Below are positions 37,688 to 46,828 of a stretch of DNA of 64,000 bases, one piece after another. A program made the translations under genes and the position numbers. The notes below the pieces were generated by a model, which worked only from the letters and a program-made list of their open reading frames with translations, was not told where the DNA came from and made no database searches. The stretch covers positions 62,001 through 126,000 of the forward strand of contig JAIXSQ010000007.1 in NCBI GenBank assembly GCA_027484575.1, written 5' to 3'. The DNA comes from Comamonadaceae bacterium (GTDB lineage: Bacteria > Pseudomonadota > Gammaproteobacteria > Burkholderiales > Burkholderiaceae_C). Positions within the stretch are counted from its first letter, which is position 1; every line of letters begins with the position of its first letter.

Positions 37688-38616
37688 ACGCACGCGTGGA
37701 ACCGCAGCTGCTGTCGCGGCTGTCCAACCGCCACCTGGACGCGCTGGAGGAGGAGGCGATCTTCGTGCTGCGCGAGGTGGCCGGCGCGTTCGAGCGCCCC
37801 ACACTGCTGTTCTCGGGCGGCAAGGATTCGCTGGTGCTGCTCAAGTGCGCCGAGAAGGCGTTCGGCAGCGGCCGCATCCCCTACCCGCTGCTGATGATCG
37901 ACACCGGGCACAACTTCCCCGAGGTGACGACCTTCCGCGACCAGCGCGCGCAGGAGCTGGGCGCCGAACTGGTGGTGCGCAGCGTCGAGGACTCGATGCG
38001 CCGCGGCACCGTGCGGCTGGCGCATCCGGGGGAGTCGCGCAACGTGCACCAGTCGGTGACGCTGCTGGAGGCGATCGAGGAGTTCCGCTTCGATGCGCTG
38101 ATCGGCGGCGCCCGCCGCGACGAGGAGAAGGCGCGCGCGAAGGAGCGCATCTTCTCGCACCGCGACGGCTTCGGGCAGTGGCAGCCCAAGGCCCAGCGGC
38201 CCGAGCTGTGGACCCTGTTCAACACCCGGCTGCAGCCCGGCGAGCATTTCCGCGTCTTCCCGATCTCCAACTGGACCGAGCTGGACGTGTGGCAGTACAT
38301 CGAGCGCGAGGCGATCGCCCTGCCGTCGCTGTACTACGCGCACCAGCGGCCGGTGGTCGAGCGCAAGGGCCTGCTGGTGCCGGTCACCGACCTGACCCCG
38401 CCGCGCGAGGGCGAACAGGTGGTCACGCGCACGGTGCGCTTCCGCACCGTGGGCGACATCACCTGCACCTGCCCGGTGGCCAGCACGGCGGCCAACGCCG
38501 GCGAGGTGGTGGCCGAGACGGTGGCCGCCGACGTGAGCGAGCGCGGGGCGACCCGCATGGACGACAAGACCTCGGACGCGTCGATGGAAAAGCGCAAGAA
38601 GGACGGGTATTTCTGA
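37684..38616 (+). CDS. cysD: Sulfate adenylyltransferase small subunit, 310 aa
   Basis: CysD, with CysN, makes APS from sulfate and ATP. The PP-loop FSGGKDSLVLL is near residue 40, followed by LLMIDTGHNFPEVTTFRD and IGGARRDEEKARAKERIFS, all typical. Length is normal. The C-terminus KRKKDGYF ends one base into the cysN start (TGATG junction), so the subunits are translationally coupled. Confidence 0.96.
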   Translation: MNARVEPQLLSRLSNRHLDALEEEAIFVLREVAGAFERPTLLFSGGKDSLVLLKCAEKAFGSGRIPYPLLMIDTGHNFPEVTTFRDQRAQELGAELVVRSVEDSMRRGTVRLAHPGESRNVHQSVTLLEAIEEFRFDALIGGARRDEEKARAKERIFSHRDGFGQWQPKAQRPELWTLFNTRLQPGEHFRVFPISNWTELDVWQYIEREAIALPSLYYAHQRPVVERKGLLVPVTDLTPPREGEQVVTRTVRFRTVGDITCTCPVASTAANAGEVVAETVAADVSERGATRMDDKTSDASMEKRKKDGYF

Positions 38617-39992
38617 TGGGGACCGCAACGACCTCGGAGGTGATCGTGGATCCCCGCCTGCGCGGGGATGACGCGGCGCACGATGCCGCGCTGGCTGGCG
38701 ATCCGCTGGATCCCGGCCTGCGCCGGGATGATGAAGCGCAGCGCGATGCCGCGCTGCGCTTCATCACCTGCGGCTCCGTCGACGACGGCAAGAGCACGCT
38801 GATCGGCCGCCTGCTGGTGGACAGCCAGGCGGTGCTGCAGGACCAGCTGGCCGGCGTGCAGCGCGCGGGCGCCACCGACCTGGCCCTGCTGACCGACGGC
38901 CTGAGCGCCGAGCGCGAGCAGGGCATCACCATCGACGTGGCATGGCGCTACTTCGCCACCCCGGCGCGCAAGTTCATCATCGGCGACGCGCCCGGCCACG
39001 AGCAGTACACCCGCAACATGGTCACGGCCGCCTCGGCCGCCGACGCCGCCGTGGTGCTGGTCGACGCGACCAAGCTGCGCTGGCAGGACACCGGCCTGCA
39101 GCTGCTGCCGCAGACCCGCCGCCACGCGCTGCTGGTGCACCTGCTGCGCGTGCCCTCGGTGGTGTTCGCGGTCAACAAGCTCGACGCGGTCGAGGACCCC
39201 GCGCTGGCGCTGCGCCACATCGGCGATGCGCTGCGGGCGTTCTGCGCCTCGGCCGGCATCGTGCCCACCGCCGTGGTGCCGGTCTCGGCGCTGGAAGGCT
39301 GGAACGTGGTGCAGGCGCGGGCCGGCTGGGCCGGCTACGACGGCCCGTCGCTGCTGCAGCTGCTCGAGGGCCTGCCGGTCACCGCGGCCGAGGTCGACCA
39401 GGCGTTCGCCCTGCCGGTGCAGTGGGTGGAGAAGTTCTCCGCCTCGGCCGATACCTCTCAGGGCCGCCGCGTGTTCTGGGGCCGCGTGGCCGCCGGCCGC
39501 GTCGCGCCGGGCCAGCAGGTGCGGGTGATGCCGTCGGGGCAGGCGGCGGTGGTGGCGCAGGTGCTGGATGCGGTGCGCCGCCCGCAGGCCGTGGCCGCCG
39601 GCCACAGCGCCGGCGTCGTGCTCGACCGCGAGGTCGACGTCTCGCGCGGCGACTGGCTGCTGGCGGCGGACGCGCCCGAGGCGGTGCGCGAGCTGTCGGC
39701 CACCGTGGCCTGGCTGGACGACGAGCCGCTGGTGGCCGGCCGCGCCTACTGGGCGCTGCATGGCCACCGCTGGGTCAAGGCCAAGGTGCGCCGCGTGGTG
39801 CACCGGCTGGACATCCACACCCTGGCCGAGCAGGATGCCGACACGCTGGAGGCCAACGCCATCGGGCACGTCGAGCTGCTGCTGCAGGAACCGGTGGCCA
39901 CCCGGACCTACGCGCAGGCCCGCCTGCCGGGCTCGCTGGTGCTGGTGGACACCGCCACGCACCGCACCTCGGGGGCGCTGCTGGTGCGTTGA
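38616..39992 (+). CDS. cysN: Sulfate adenylyltransferase subunit 1 (GTPase), 458 aa, with a repeat-derived N-terminus
   Basis: An EF-Tu-like GTPase that drives APS synthesis by CysD: G1 loop GSVDDGKST near residue 53, G2/G3 region [15 protein letters not shown] and [13 protein letters not shown]4 NKLDAV. Domain II and III follow; there is no CysC fusion. The first 48 residues are unusual: [15 protein letters not shown] and [16 protein letters not shown] are two similar units encoded by REP-like palindromes at 38650-38669 and 38710-38729. Other CysN proteins have unrelated sequence there. The frame is intact and all GTPase motifs lie downstream, so function is probably kept. Confidence 0.95.
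   Translation: MGTATTSEVIVDPRLRGDDAAHDAALAGDPLDPGLRRDDEAQRDAALRFITCGSVDDGKSTLIGRLLVDSQAVLQDQLAGVQRAGATDLALLTDGLSAEREQGITIDVAWRYFATPARKFIIGDAPGHEQYTRNMVTAASAADAAVVLVDATKLRWQDTGLQLLPQTRRHALLVHLLRVPSVVFAVNKLDAVEDPALALRHIGDALRAFCASAGIVPTAVVPVSALEGWNVVQARAGWAGYDGPSLLQLLEGLPVTAAEVDQAFALPVQWVEKFSASADTSQGRRVFWGRVAAGRVAPGQQVRVMPSGQAAVVAQVLDAVRRPQAVAAGHSAGVVLDREVDVSRGDWLLAADAPEAVRELSATVAWLDDEPLVAGRAYWALHGHRWVKAKVRRVVHRLDIHTLAEQDADTLEANAIGHVELLLQEPVATRTYAQARLPGSLVLVDTATHRTSGALLVR
38650..38669. repeat. REP-like palindrome inside the cysN coding region
   Basis: ATCCCCGC-CTGC-GCGGGGAT, flanked by TGG and GACG, is the common dispersed palindrome of beta- and gammaproteobacteria. It is translated in frame as VDPRLRGDD in CysN. 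Confidence 0.85.
38710..38729. repeat. Second REP-like palindrome inside the cysN coding region
   Basis: ATCCCGGC-CTGC-GCCGGGAT, 60 nt after the first and in the same reading frame, translated as LDPGLRRDD. Confidence 0.85.
38730..38765. repeat. Perfect 15-bp inverted repeat with 6-nt loop inside cysN
   Basis: GATGAAGCGCAGCGC (38730-38744) is the exact reverse complement of 38751-38765, loop GATGCC. It directly abuts the second REP-like palindrome and ends at the first conserved CysN codons (FITCGSVDD), so it marks the 3' edge of the inserted material. Confidence 0.85.
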
Positions 39993-40059
39993 CGGACCCG
40001 GGGCAGCCCCGCCCTGCCCTGCAGCATCCCATGCGGCTGCCGGGCTGCACACCCGCCGC

Positions 40060-40065
40060 TAAAAT
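40060..40065 (+). promoter_or_regulatory. Candidate -10 element of the ferredoxin gene
   Basis: TAAAAT lies 35 nt before the fdxA start in otherwise GC-rich sequence between cysN and fdxA. No clear -35 box is seen. Confidence 0.35.
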
Positions 40066-40099
40066 TCGGGGTTTCCCCCAGCGCTTTGAGCGAAGACTC

Positions 40100-40429
40100 A
40101 TGACCCACGTCGTCACCGAACAATGTATCCGCTGCAAGTACACCGACTGCGTGGACGTCTGTCCCGTGGACTGCTTCCGCGAGGGGCCGAACATGCTGGT
40201 GATCGACCCGGACGAGTGCATCGACTGCGCGGTGTGCATCCCCGAGTGCCCGGTCAACGCGATCTATGCCGAGGAGGACGTGCCGGCCGACCAGGTGCAG
40301 TTCACCAAGCTGAACGCCGACCTGGCCCGCGCGCCCGGCTGGAAGAGCATCACCAAGCGCAAGGCCGCGCTGCCCGATGCCGACGAATGGAAGGACAAGC
40401 CGGGCAAGCTCGCCGAGCTGGCCCGCTGA
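40100..40429 (+). CDS. fdxA: 7Fe ferredoxin FdxA, 109 aa
   Basis: A seven-iron ferredoxin: [18 protein letters not shown] and [13 protein letters not shown] supply the ligands for one 3Fe-4S and one 4Fe-4S cluster, and the long C-terminal tail ([16 protein letters not shown]) is typical of FdxA. It is a soluble low-potential electron carrier. It lies 107 nt after cysN and 10 nt before a ferredoxin-NADP reductase, so the pair can be co-expressed and may feed CysI. Confidence 0.95.
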   Translation: MTHVVTEQCIRCKYTDCVDVCPVDCFREGPNMLVIDPDECIDCAVCIPECPVNAIYAEEDVPADQVQFTKLNADLARAPGWKSITKRKAALPDADEWKDKPGKLAELAR

Positions 40430-40439
40430 AGAAGGAACC

Positions 40440-41543
40440 ATGGAACCCCAACTCAGCCAAGAAGTGATCGACACCGCCGCAGCGCACGACGGCCCGATCG
40501 AGACCGACGCCGTCATCATCGGCGCCGGCCCGGTCGGCCTGTTCCAGGTCTTCGAGCTGGGCCTGCTGGAGATCAAGGCGCACGTCATCGACTCGCTCGC
40601 CTATCCCGGCGGCCAGCCGATCGAGCTGTATCCCGACAAGCCGATCTACGACATCCCGGCGATCCCGGTGTGCACCGGCAAGGAACTGACCGACGCGCTG
40701 CTCAAGCAGATCGAGCCGTTCGGCGCCACCTTCCACCTGGGCCAGACCGTGACCCAGGTCGAGAAGCAGGCCGACGGGCGCTTCTTCGTGGCCACGAGCA
40801 AGGGCACCCAGTTCCTGACCAAGACCATCTTCATCGCCGCGGGCGTCGGGGCGTTCGAGCCGCGCACGCTCAAGGTCGACGGGCTGGACCAGTTCGAGGG
40901 CAAGCAGCTGTTCTACCGGGTCAAGAACCCGGCCGACTTCGCCGGCAAGAACCTGGTGATCGTCGGCGGCGGCGACTCGGCGCTGGACTGGACGCTGAAC
41001 TTCGCGGCCGAGGGCCCGAACAAGGCCGAGAGCGTGATCCTGGTGCACCGCCGCGACGGCTTCAAGGCCGCGCCGGCGTCGGTGGCGAAGATGAAGGAGC
41101 TGTGCGAGCAGTACGAGATGCAGTTCATCGTCGGCCAGGTCACCGGCTACGACGAGAAGGACGGCCAGCTCACCGGCGTGAAGGTCACGGGATCCGACGG
41201 CGTCACGCGCGTGGTGCCGCTGGACGTGCTGCTGGTGTTCTTCGGCCTGTCGCCCAAGCTCGGCCCGATCGCCGAATGGGGCCTGGCGATCGAGCGCAAG
41301 CAGCTGGTGGTCGACACCGAGAAGTTCTCGACCTCGGTGCCCGGCATCTTCGCGGTGGGCGACATCAACACCTACCCGGGCAAGAAGAAGCTGATCCTCT
41401 CGGGCTTCCACGAGTGCGCGCTGGCGGCCTTCGCGGCGGCCGCGATCGTGTTCCCCGAGAAGGGCAAGATCCACCTGCAGTACACGACGACCTCGCCCAA
41501 GCTGCACAAGGTGCTGGGCGTGGAGTCGCCGGTGTTCGACTGA
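40440..41543 (+). CDS. Ferredoxin-NADP reductase, thioredoxin-reductase-like type, 367 aa
   Basis: A two-dinucleotide-domain flavoprotein: FAD motif [17 protein letters not shown] near residue 27, NAD(P) motif [14 protein letters not shown] near 175, and a C-terminal [17 protein letters not shown]. The redox CxxC of true thioredoxin reductases is missing, and the length and C-terminal extension fit the YumC-like ferredoxin-NADP reductases. It reduces ferredoxin with NADPH. The GAAGGAACC site and the 10-nt gap indicate co-transcription with fdxA; a terminator follows at 41584. Confidence 0.92.
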   Translation: MEPQLSQEVIDTAAAHDGPIETDAVIIGAGPVGLFQVFELGLLEIKAHVIDSLAYPGGQPIELYPDKPIYDIPAIPVCTGKELTDALLKQIEPFGATFHLGQTVTQVEKQADGRFFVATSKGTQFLTKTIFIAAGVGAFEPRTLKVDGLDQFEGKQLFYRVKNPADFAGKNLVIVGGGDSALDWTLNFAAEGPNKAESVILVHRRDGFKAAPASVAKMKELCEQYEMQFIVGQVTGYDEKDGQLTGVKVTGSDGVTRVVPLDVLLVFFGLSPKLGPIAEWGLAIERKQLVVDTEKFSTSVPGIFAVGDINTYPGKKKLILSGFHECALAAFAAAAIVFPEKGKIHLQYTTTSPKLHKVLGVESPVFD

Positions 41544-41583
41544 GCACGCGCGGCGCGTGGCGACACGCGCGCACGCACGCCAA

Positions 41584-41606
41584 GGGCCGCGGGAGCGGCC
41601 CTTTTT
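41584..41606 (+). terminator. Intrinsic terminator after the ferredoxin reductase gene
   Basis: GGGCCGC-GGGA-GCGGCCC followed by TTTTT, 40 nt after the stop codon. Confidence 0.92.
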
Positions 41607-41611
41607 CGTTC

Positions 41612-41617
41612 TATAAT
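41612..41617 (+). promoter_or_regulatory. -10 element of the tRNA-Asn genes
   Basis: A perfect TATAAT 11 nt before the first tRNA-Asn. It starts right after the T-tract of the preceding terminator; no clear -35 box was identified within the terminator hairpin. Confidence 0.6.
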
Positions 41618-41628
41618 CTTGGGCTTGT

Positions 41629-41704
41629 TCCCCGATAGCTCAGTCGGTAGAGCGCCGGACTGTTAATCCGTAGGTCCCTGGTTCGAGCCCAGGTCGGGGA
41701 GCCA
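41629..41704 (+). tRNA. tRNA-Asn (anticodon GTT), copy 1
   Basis: A 76-nt cloverleaf from TCCCCGATAGCTCAG to CGGGGAGCCA with encoded CCA. The anticodon loop CTGTTAA gives GTT for asparagine; the D-stem and T-loop (GGTTCGAGCCC) are standard. Confidence 0.98.
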
Positions 41705-41766
41705 CCGAACAAGCCTCGTTGACGAGGCCCGCCAAACCGGCGGAACGTCATCACCACCGACACCAT

Positions 41767-41842
41767 TCCCCGATAGCTCAGTCGGTAGAGCGCCGGACTG
41801 TTAATCCGTAGGTCCCTGGTTCGAGCCCAGGTCGGGGAGCCA
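41767..41842 (+). tRNA. tRNA-Asn (anticodon GTT), copy 2
   Basis: Identical to the first tRNA-Asn and 62 nt downstream. The spacer has no promoter-like box, so both are probably cut from one transcript that ends at the terminator at 41850. Confidence 0.98.
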
Positions 41843-41849
41843 GAACGAA

Positions 41850-41885
41850 GGGCCCGCAGCGCACGTTGCGGGCCCTTGTGCTTTC
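41850..41885 (+). terminator. Intrinsic terminator after the tRNA-Asn genes
   Basis: GGGCCCGCA, an 8-nt loop and TGCGGGCCC are followed by a T-rich TTGTGCTTTC. It could also act on the convergent binding-protein gene. Confidence 0.75.
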
Positions 41886-41891
41886 AGGTCC

Positions 41892-43148
41892 TCACTTGGC
41901 GGCCGAGGCCGCCGCGACGGGCGTCGCCGCCCCCTGGTCCTTGCGGCGGATGATGGTCGCGCGGCGCTCGTCTTCCTTGTAGTAGTAGGCGCGCTCGCCG
42001 CCCTTCCAGGTGCCCAGCCACAGCATGTTGGCCGAGATCGCGTCGTGGTCGGTGGGCGAGAACGCGCGCTCGTAGGTCGTGACCACCCCGCGGTAAGGGG
42101 CCGACGGGTTCTCGAGCGCCTTCTTCAGGGCTGCCCCGCTGAGGTCGCCCTTGCTGTCGAACATGGCGCGCAGCAGCAGGTGGACGCTGTCGTAGGTCTG
42201 GGCCGCCGACATCATCGAGCCGATCGGGTTCTCCTTGGCCATGCGGCCGTAGGCGCGCAGGAAGGAGCTGTTGCGCTCCAGGAAGGTGTTGGGCAGCACG
42301 GTCTGCACCATCAGGGTCCCGTCGACCTTGCCACCCGACTTCTCGTAGGCCGAGGCGTGCGACAGGCCCCAGGGACCGAACTGCGGCACCTTCCAGCCGA
42401 TGGCCGCGCGGGCGGCCGACAGCACGCCCGATTCGGGGCCGACGGTCCAGCCGATCAGGGCGTCGGCGCCCGAGGCGCGCGCCTGCTTCATCTCTTCCTC
42501 GAGGTTGGTGGTGCCGACCTTGAAGCGCACGACCGCCGCGGGCTTGAGGTTGGCGCGGCCGAGCGCGGCCTCGAGGTCCTTCAGGCCCGCATCGCCGTAG
42601 CCGCTGCCGTCGACCAGCAGCGCCACCTTGGACAGGCCGCGCTTGACGATCTCGTCGACCAGGAACTGCGTCTGCAGCTGGTCGCGTGCCGAGGTGCGGA
42701 AGACGTAGCTGTCGGCCGGCGGGAACTTGGCCGTGATGGCGGTGCCGGTGGCACAGGGCACGACCAGCACCGACTTGTTGTTCTGGAACACGTCCAGCGC
42801 CTTCATGGCCACGCCCGTGTTGCAGAAGCCGATGGTGGCGGTGACCTTCTCCTTGGTCACGAGCTCCTCGGCGATCTTCAGCCCCTCGTCGGGATTGGCC
42901 TTGTCGTCGCGGCTGACCAGCTCGAGCGGGCGGCCGAGATAGCCACCGACCTGGTTGATCTCCTGGACCGCGACCTCGGCCCCGACGCGGGCGCTGTTGC
43001 CCATGTCGGAGGAGCCACCCGTCAAGGGGAAGATCAGGCCGATGCGGATCGGCTTGGCGCCGCCCGTGGCAGCGGGTGCCTGGGCCGCGACCGGCCCGGA
43101 CCAGGCGGCTGCGACCATCAGCAGCGCCAGGATGTTCTTGCTCACCAT
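41892..43148 (-). CDS. ABC transporter substrate-binding protein, branched-chain/aromatic type, 418 aa
   Basis: The signal peptide [24 protein letters not shown] marks a periplasmic protein. The body is a type-I periplasmic binding fold ([43 protein letters not shown]), the LivK/urea/amide class. I place the start at the ATG at 43148 with AGGGGTGAG upstream; a GTG 24 nt earlier gives an extra eight residues before the signal. No permease or ATPase gene is adjacent, so it is an orphan receptor for a pump encoded elsewhere. The ligand is unknown. Confidence 0.85.
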   Translation of the reverse strand: MVSKNILALLMVAAAWSGPVAAQAPAATGGAKPIRIGLIFPLTGGSSDMGNSARVGAEVAVQEINQVGGYLGRPLELVSRDDKANPDEGLKIAEELVTKEKVTATIGFCNTGVAMKALDVFQNNKSVLVVPCATGTAITAKFPPADSYVFRTSARDQLQTQFLVDEIVKRGLSKVALLVDGSGYGDAGLKDLEAALGRANLKPAAVVRFKVGTTNLEEEMKQARASGADALIGWTVGPESGVLSAARAAIGWKVPQFGPWGLSHASAYEKSGGKVDGTLMVQTVLPNTFLERNSSFLRAYGRMAKENPIGSMMSAAQTYDSVHLLLRAMFDSKGDLSGAALKKALENPSAPYRGVVTTYERAFSPTDHDAISANMLWLGTWKGGERAYYYKEDERRATIIRRKDQGAATPVAAASAAK

Positions 43149-43264
43149 GCACTCACCCCTTGGTGGAATCACACAACACTTCCGTACGCATCATGCGGAT
43201 GAGTCAGGTGCGGGCGCCATCGGGTTTTCCAGCAGCACCAACGCTGGGCGTATCCTTGCCGGCG

Positions 43265-44017
43265 ATGCGTCTGCCCTGGCTCGAACCCGGCGATCCTTTC
43301 CCGCCCGCCGAACGCGCCTGGGGCGCCCGGCAACCGGCACCGGGCCTGCTGGCGGCCGGCGGCGCCCTCGACGTCGACACGCTGGAGCGCGCCTACCGCG
43401 GCGGCATCTTCCCCTGGTTCAGCGCCGGTCAGCCGATCCTGTGGTGGAGCACGGACCCGCGCATGGTGCTGTACTGCGCCGAGTTCCGGCTGCACCGGTC
43501 GCTGCGCAGGACGCTGCAGCGCTTCGTGGCCGATCCGCGCTGCGAGATCCGCATCGATGCCGATTTCGGCGCGGTGATCCGGGCCTGCGCCGGCGCCCCC
43601 CGCGAAGGCCAGGACGGCACCTGGATCGTGCCGGCCATGGTCCAGGCCTACGAGGCCCTGCACGCGGCCGGGCTGGCGCACAGCGTCGAGACCTGGATCG
43701 ACGGCGAGCTGGCCGGCGGCCTGTACTGCGTGGCGATCGGCCAGGCGGTGTACGGCGAGTCGATGTTCACCCGCGTGCCCGACGCTTCCAAGATCGCGCT
43801 GGCGGCCCTGGTCGCGTTCTGCCGTTCGCACGGCATCGCGTGCATCGACTGCCAGCAGAACACCCGGCACCTGGGCTCGCTGGGCGCCCGCGAGATCCCG
43901 CGCGAGCAGTTCGTCGCGGAACTGCCACCGCGCACCGCCGCAACGGCCCCGGCGTGGAAATTCCAGCCCGTATACTGGCGCGCACTCCCGCTGTCGCCGC
44001 CCGAGCCCGCCGCGTGA
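43265..44017 (+). CDS. aat: Leucyl/phenylalanyl-tRNA-protein transferase, 250 aa
   Basis: Aat adds Leu or Phe from aminoacyl-tRNA to N-terminal Arg or Lys of proteins, marking them for ClpAP. Hallmarks are [36 protein letters not shown] and the catalytic region [18 protein letters not shown] with [16 protein letters not shown] after it. Length is normal. It is divergent from the substrate-binding gene and overlaps the bpt start by 4 nt, forming an N-degron pair. Confidence 0.96.
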   Translation: MRLPWLEPGDPFPPAERAWGARQPAPGLLAAGGALDVDTLERAYRGGIFPWFSAGQPILWWSTDPRMVLYCAEFRLHRSLRRTLQRFVADPRCEIRIDADFGAVIRACAGAPREGQDGTWIVPAMVQAYEALHAAGLAHSVETWIDGELAGGLYCVAIGQAVYGESMFTRVPDASKIALAALVAFCRSHGIACIDCQQNTRHLGSLGAREIPREQFVAELPPRTAATAPAWKFQPVYWRALPLSPPEPAA

Positions 44018-44754
44018 CGCACCTCAAGGACCTCCCGCTCCAGACCCTGCAGTTCTACGCGACGGCCCCGTACCCGTGCAGCTACCTGCCGGGCCGGCAG
44101 GCGCGGTCGCAGGTCGCCACGCCCAGCCACCTGATCCACAACGATGCGTACTCGGACCTCGTGACCAACGGGTTCCGGCGCAGCGGCATGTTCACCTACC
44201 GGCCGTACTGCGACGGCTGCCGCGCCTGCGTGCCGCTGCGGGTGCTGGCCGAACGCTTCGCGCCCGACCGCAGCCAGCGGCGCGCCTGGAAGCGGCACCA
44301 GGACCTGCAGGCGCGCGTGCTCAAGCTGTGCTTCGTGCCCGAGCACTACCAGCTGTACCTGCGCTACCAGAGCGGCCGCCATGCCGGCGGCGGCATGGAC
44401 CACGACAGCATCGACCAGTACACCCAGTTCCTGCTGCAGAGCCGGGTCAACTCGCGCCTGGTCGAATTCCGCGAGACGCTGCCCGACGGCTCGGCCGGCG
44501 CGCTGCGCATGGTCTCCATCCTGGACGTGCTGGGCGACGGGCTGTCGGCGGTCTACACCTTCTACGAACCCGACGACGCGGCCAGCTACGGGACCTACAG
44601 CGTGCTGTGGCAGATCGAGCAGGCCCGGCGGCTGAAGCTGCCCCACGTCTACCTGGGCTACTGGATCGGCGAGAGCCCGAAGATGAGCTACAAGGCGCGC
44701 TTCGCGCCGCACGAGCTGCTGCTGGACGGCCGCTGGTGCGAGCAGCCGGCCTGA
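44014..44754 (+). CDS. bpt: Aspartate/glutamate leucyltransferase (Bpt), 246 aa
   Basis: Bpt attaches leucine to N-terminal Asp or Glu, extending the N-degron pathway begun by Aat. The N-terminal cysteine motif YPCSYLPG, then [13 protein letters not shown], and the C-terminal Ate-like region [18 protein letters not shown] are diagnostic. The start is GTG at 44014, overlapping the aat stop (GTGA), which fixes both the start and the coupling. Confidence 0.95.
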   Translation: MTHLKDLPLQTLQFYATAPYPCSYLPGRQARSQVATPSHLIHNDAYSDLVTNGFRRSGMFTYRPYCDGCRACVPLRVLAERFAPDRSQRRAWKRHQDLQARVLKLCFVPEHYQLYLRYQSGRHAGGGMDHDSIDQYTQFLLQSRVNSRLVEFRETLPDGSAGALRMVSILDVLGDGLSAVYTFYEPDDAASYGTYSVLWQIEQARRLKLPHVYLGYWIGESPKMSYKARFAPHELLLDGRWCEQPA

Positions 44755-44780
44755 GGCTGGCGGGCCCGGTTTTCACAAGG

Positions 44781-44807
44781 TAAAATGTCCGGAACCATCC
44801 CGTTCCG
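44781..44807 (+). promoter_or_regulatory. Candidate promoter and autoregulatory operator of the IclR-type gene
   Basis: TAAAAT (44781-44786) is a -10 candidate, followed by the inverted repeat CGGAAC-CATCCC-GTTCCG (44790-44807) that ends at the start codon. Repeats of this kind next to an IclR-family gene are often its own binding site; this is inferred. Confidence 0.4.
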
Positions 44808-45608
44808 ATGAGAAAGCCCGCAGCCTCCGGCCAGCCCCCCACGCCCACGATCCAGGTCATCGAACGCATGTTCGCGCTGATCGACGTGCTCGCCTCGCGC
44901 GAGGAGCCGATCCCGCTCAAGGAGATCAGCGAGAAGACGGGGCTGCATCCGTCGACCACCCACCGCATCCTCAACGACCTGGCCGTCGGCCGCTTCGTCG
45001 ACCGCCCCGAGCCGGGCAGCTACCGCCTGGGCATGCGGCTGCTGGAACTGGGCAATCTGGTCAAGGCCCGGCTGAACGTGCGCGACGCGGCGCTCACGCC
45101 CATGCGCGAGCTGCACCGCCTGATCCAGCAGCCGGTGAACCTGTCGATGCGCCAGGGCGACGAGATCGTGTACGTGGAGCGCGCCTACAGCGAGCGCTCG
45201 GGCATGCAGGTGGTCCGCGCCATCGGCGGCCGCGCGCCGCTGCACCTGACCTCCACCGGCAAGCTGTTCCTCGCCGCCGACGACCCGCAGCGCGTGCGCG
45301 CCTATGCCACGCGCACCGGCCTGCCGGGCCACACCCGCAACAGCATCACCCAGCTGCCGGTGCTCGAGCGCGAACTGGCCAAGGCACGCCAGTACGGCAT
45401 CGCCCGCGACAACGAGGAACTGGAGCTGGGCGTGCGCTGCATGGCCGCCGGCATCTACGACGACCAGGGCAAGCTGGTGGCCGGGCTGTCGATCTCGGCG
45501 CCCGCCGACCGGCTGGACGAAGGCTGGCTCAGCCGCCTGCAGGCGACCGCCAAGGAGATCTCCGAGGCGCTGGGACACCGCGCCGAAGGCGCGCGCGCCG
45601 CGGCCTGA
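44808..45608 (+). CDS. IclR-family transcriptional regulator, 266 aa
   Basis: The N-terminal winged helix-turn-helix (IQVIERMFALIDVLASREEPIPLKEISEKTGLHPSTTHRIL, in parts) and the C-terminal IclR effector domain (APLHLTSTGKLFLAADD, VRCMAAGIYDDQGKLVAGLSISAP) are both complete. Effectors of this family are usually small organic acids from catabolic pathways. The neighbours (N-degron genes, DD-peptidase) do not reveal the target. An inverted repeat directly before the start suggests autoregulation. Confidence 0.92.
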   Translation: MRKPAASGQPPTPTIQVIERMFALIDVLASREEPIPLKEISEKTGLHPSTTHRILNDLAVGRFVDRPEPGSYRLGMRLLELGNLVKARLNVRDAALTPMRELHRLIQQPVNLSMRQGDEIVYVERAYSERSGMQVVRAIGGRAPLHLTSTGKLFLAADDPQRVRAYATRTGLPGHTRNSITQLPVLERELAKARQYGIARDNEELELGVRCMAAGIYDDQGKLVAGLSISAPADRLDEGWLSRLQATAKEISEALGHRAEGARAAA

Positions 45609-45645
45609 CTGCGGCGGCCCGCACACAGGGCGCGGCACCAACGAC

Positions 45646-45666
45646 AACGGCCCCTGGGGGGCCGTT
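45646..45666. terminator. Hairpin between convergent iclR-type and DD-peptidase genes
   Basis: AACGGCCCC-TGG-GGGGCCGTT is symmetrical and lies between two convergent genes, so it can end both transcripts. The T-tract is weak on both sides. Confidence 0.55.
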
Positions 45667-45689
45667 GCTGTCTGGGGAACCGGGGACGT

Positions 45690-46712
45690 TCAGCCGTTGA
45701 CGCGCGGCACCATCGTCGCCGTGGGCACCGGGGTCGGGTGGTGCGTCTCCACCCAGCGGCGCACGCGTTCGGCATCGGCGATGCGCGACAGCTTGCCGGC
45801 CGAGTCCAGGAACACCATGATCACCTTGCGGCCGGCCACCTTGGCCTGCATCACCAGGCACTGGCCGGCCTCGGAGATGTAGCCGGTCTTCTGCAGGCCG
45901 ATCTCCCACTCGGGGCTCTTCACCAGCCGGTTGGTGTTGTTGTACTGCAGCGTGCGGTTGCCCACGGCGACCTGGTAGCCCGGCGAGGTGGAGTACTCGC
46001 GCAGCACGGGGTCTTGGTAGGCCGCGTTGACCAGCGTCGCCAGGTCCTGGGCGCTGGACTGGTTGCGGCTCGACAGGCCCGTGGGCTCGACGTAGCGCGT
46101 GTCCTTCATGCCCAGCAGCCGCGCCTTGGCATTCATCAGGCCGACGAAGGCCTGCAGTCCGCCCGGGTAGGTGCGGCCCAGCGCATTGGCCGCGCGGTTC
46201 TCGCTGGACATCAGCGCCAGGTGCAGGGCCTCGGCGCGCGTGAGCTGCGCGCCCACCCGCAGGCGCGAGCTGCTGCCCTTCTCGGTGTCCACGTCGTCCT
46301 GGGTGATGGTGATCACCTCGTCCATCGGCAGCTGGGCCTCGCTGATCACCAGGCCGGTCATCAGCTTGGTCAGCGAGGCGATGGGCAGCACCGCCTGGTC
46401 GTTCTTGGAGAACAGCACCTCGCGGGTGTCCTGGTCGATCACCAGGGCCACGCTGGACTTGAGCGCGAGTTCGTCGCTCGCGCCGTGCAGGCCGGCCAGC
46501 TGGCCGTACGAGGGGCGCGCAGCGACGACCACCACGGGCCGGCGCTTGCTGGCCACGACGGCCTTGGCGACGCGGGTTTTCTTGACGCCGGCCTTGCGCT
46601 CGGGAGCGGCTTGGGCATCGGCGGGAACGACGATGGCGGCAATGGCCAGGGCCAAGGCCGCCGTCAACAGGCGAATGGGGGAGATCACGGTGTTCGGCAG
46701 CGCGAGGGGCAT
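45690..46712 (-). CDS. pbpG: D-alanyl-D-alanine endopeptidase/carboxypeptidase, PBP7-like, 340 aa
   Basis: A serine peptidase that trims or cuts peptidoglycan cross-links in the periplasm. The three active-site motifs are visible: SLTK (in PIASLTKLMTGLV), SEN (in LMSSENRAANALG) and KTG (in GLQKTGYISEAG). A signal peptide (LLTAALALAIAAIVVPADAQA) and a basic linker precede the domain. Upstream on the minus strand are TTGCGC and TAGACT with an 18-nt spacer, a possible promoter, and an inverted repeat CTTAGG-CCTAAG at about 46783-46801. Confidence 0.92.
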   Translation of the reverse strand: MPLALPNTVISPIRLLTAALALAIAAIVVPADAQAAPERKAGVKKTRVAKAVVASKRRPVVVVAARPSYGQLAGLHGASDELALKSSVALVIDQDTREVLFSKNDQAVLPIASLTKLMTGLVISEAQLPMDEVITITQDDVDTEKGSSSRLRVGAQLTRAEALHLALMSSENRAANALGRTYPGGLQAFVGLMNAKARLLGMKDTRYVEPTGLSSRNQSSAQDLATLVNAAYQDPVLREYSTSPGYQVAVGNRTLQYNNTNRLVKSPEWEIGLQKTGYISEAGQCLVMQAKVAGRKVIMVFLDSAGKLSRIADAERVRRWVETHHPTPVPTATMVPRVNG

Positions 46713-46828
46713 CGAGGACTCCTTCCTGTGGCCCGGCCGGACGAGTCTACCTCAGCCGGCGAAAAGTGCGCAATATCAACGACTTAGGTGGCTTTCCTAA
46801 GGCGCTGCCGAATTATATGGACACAACC

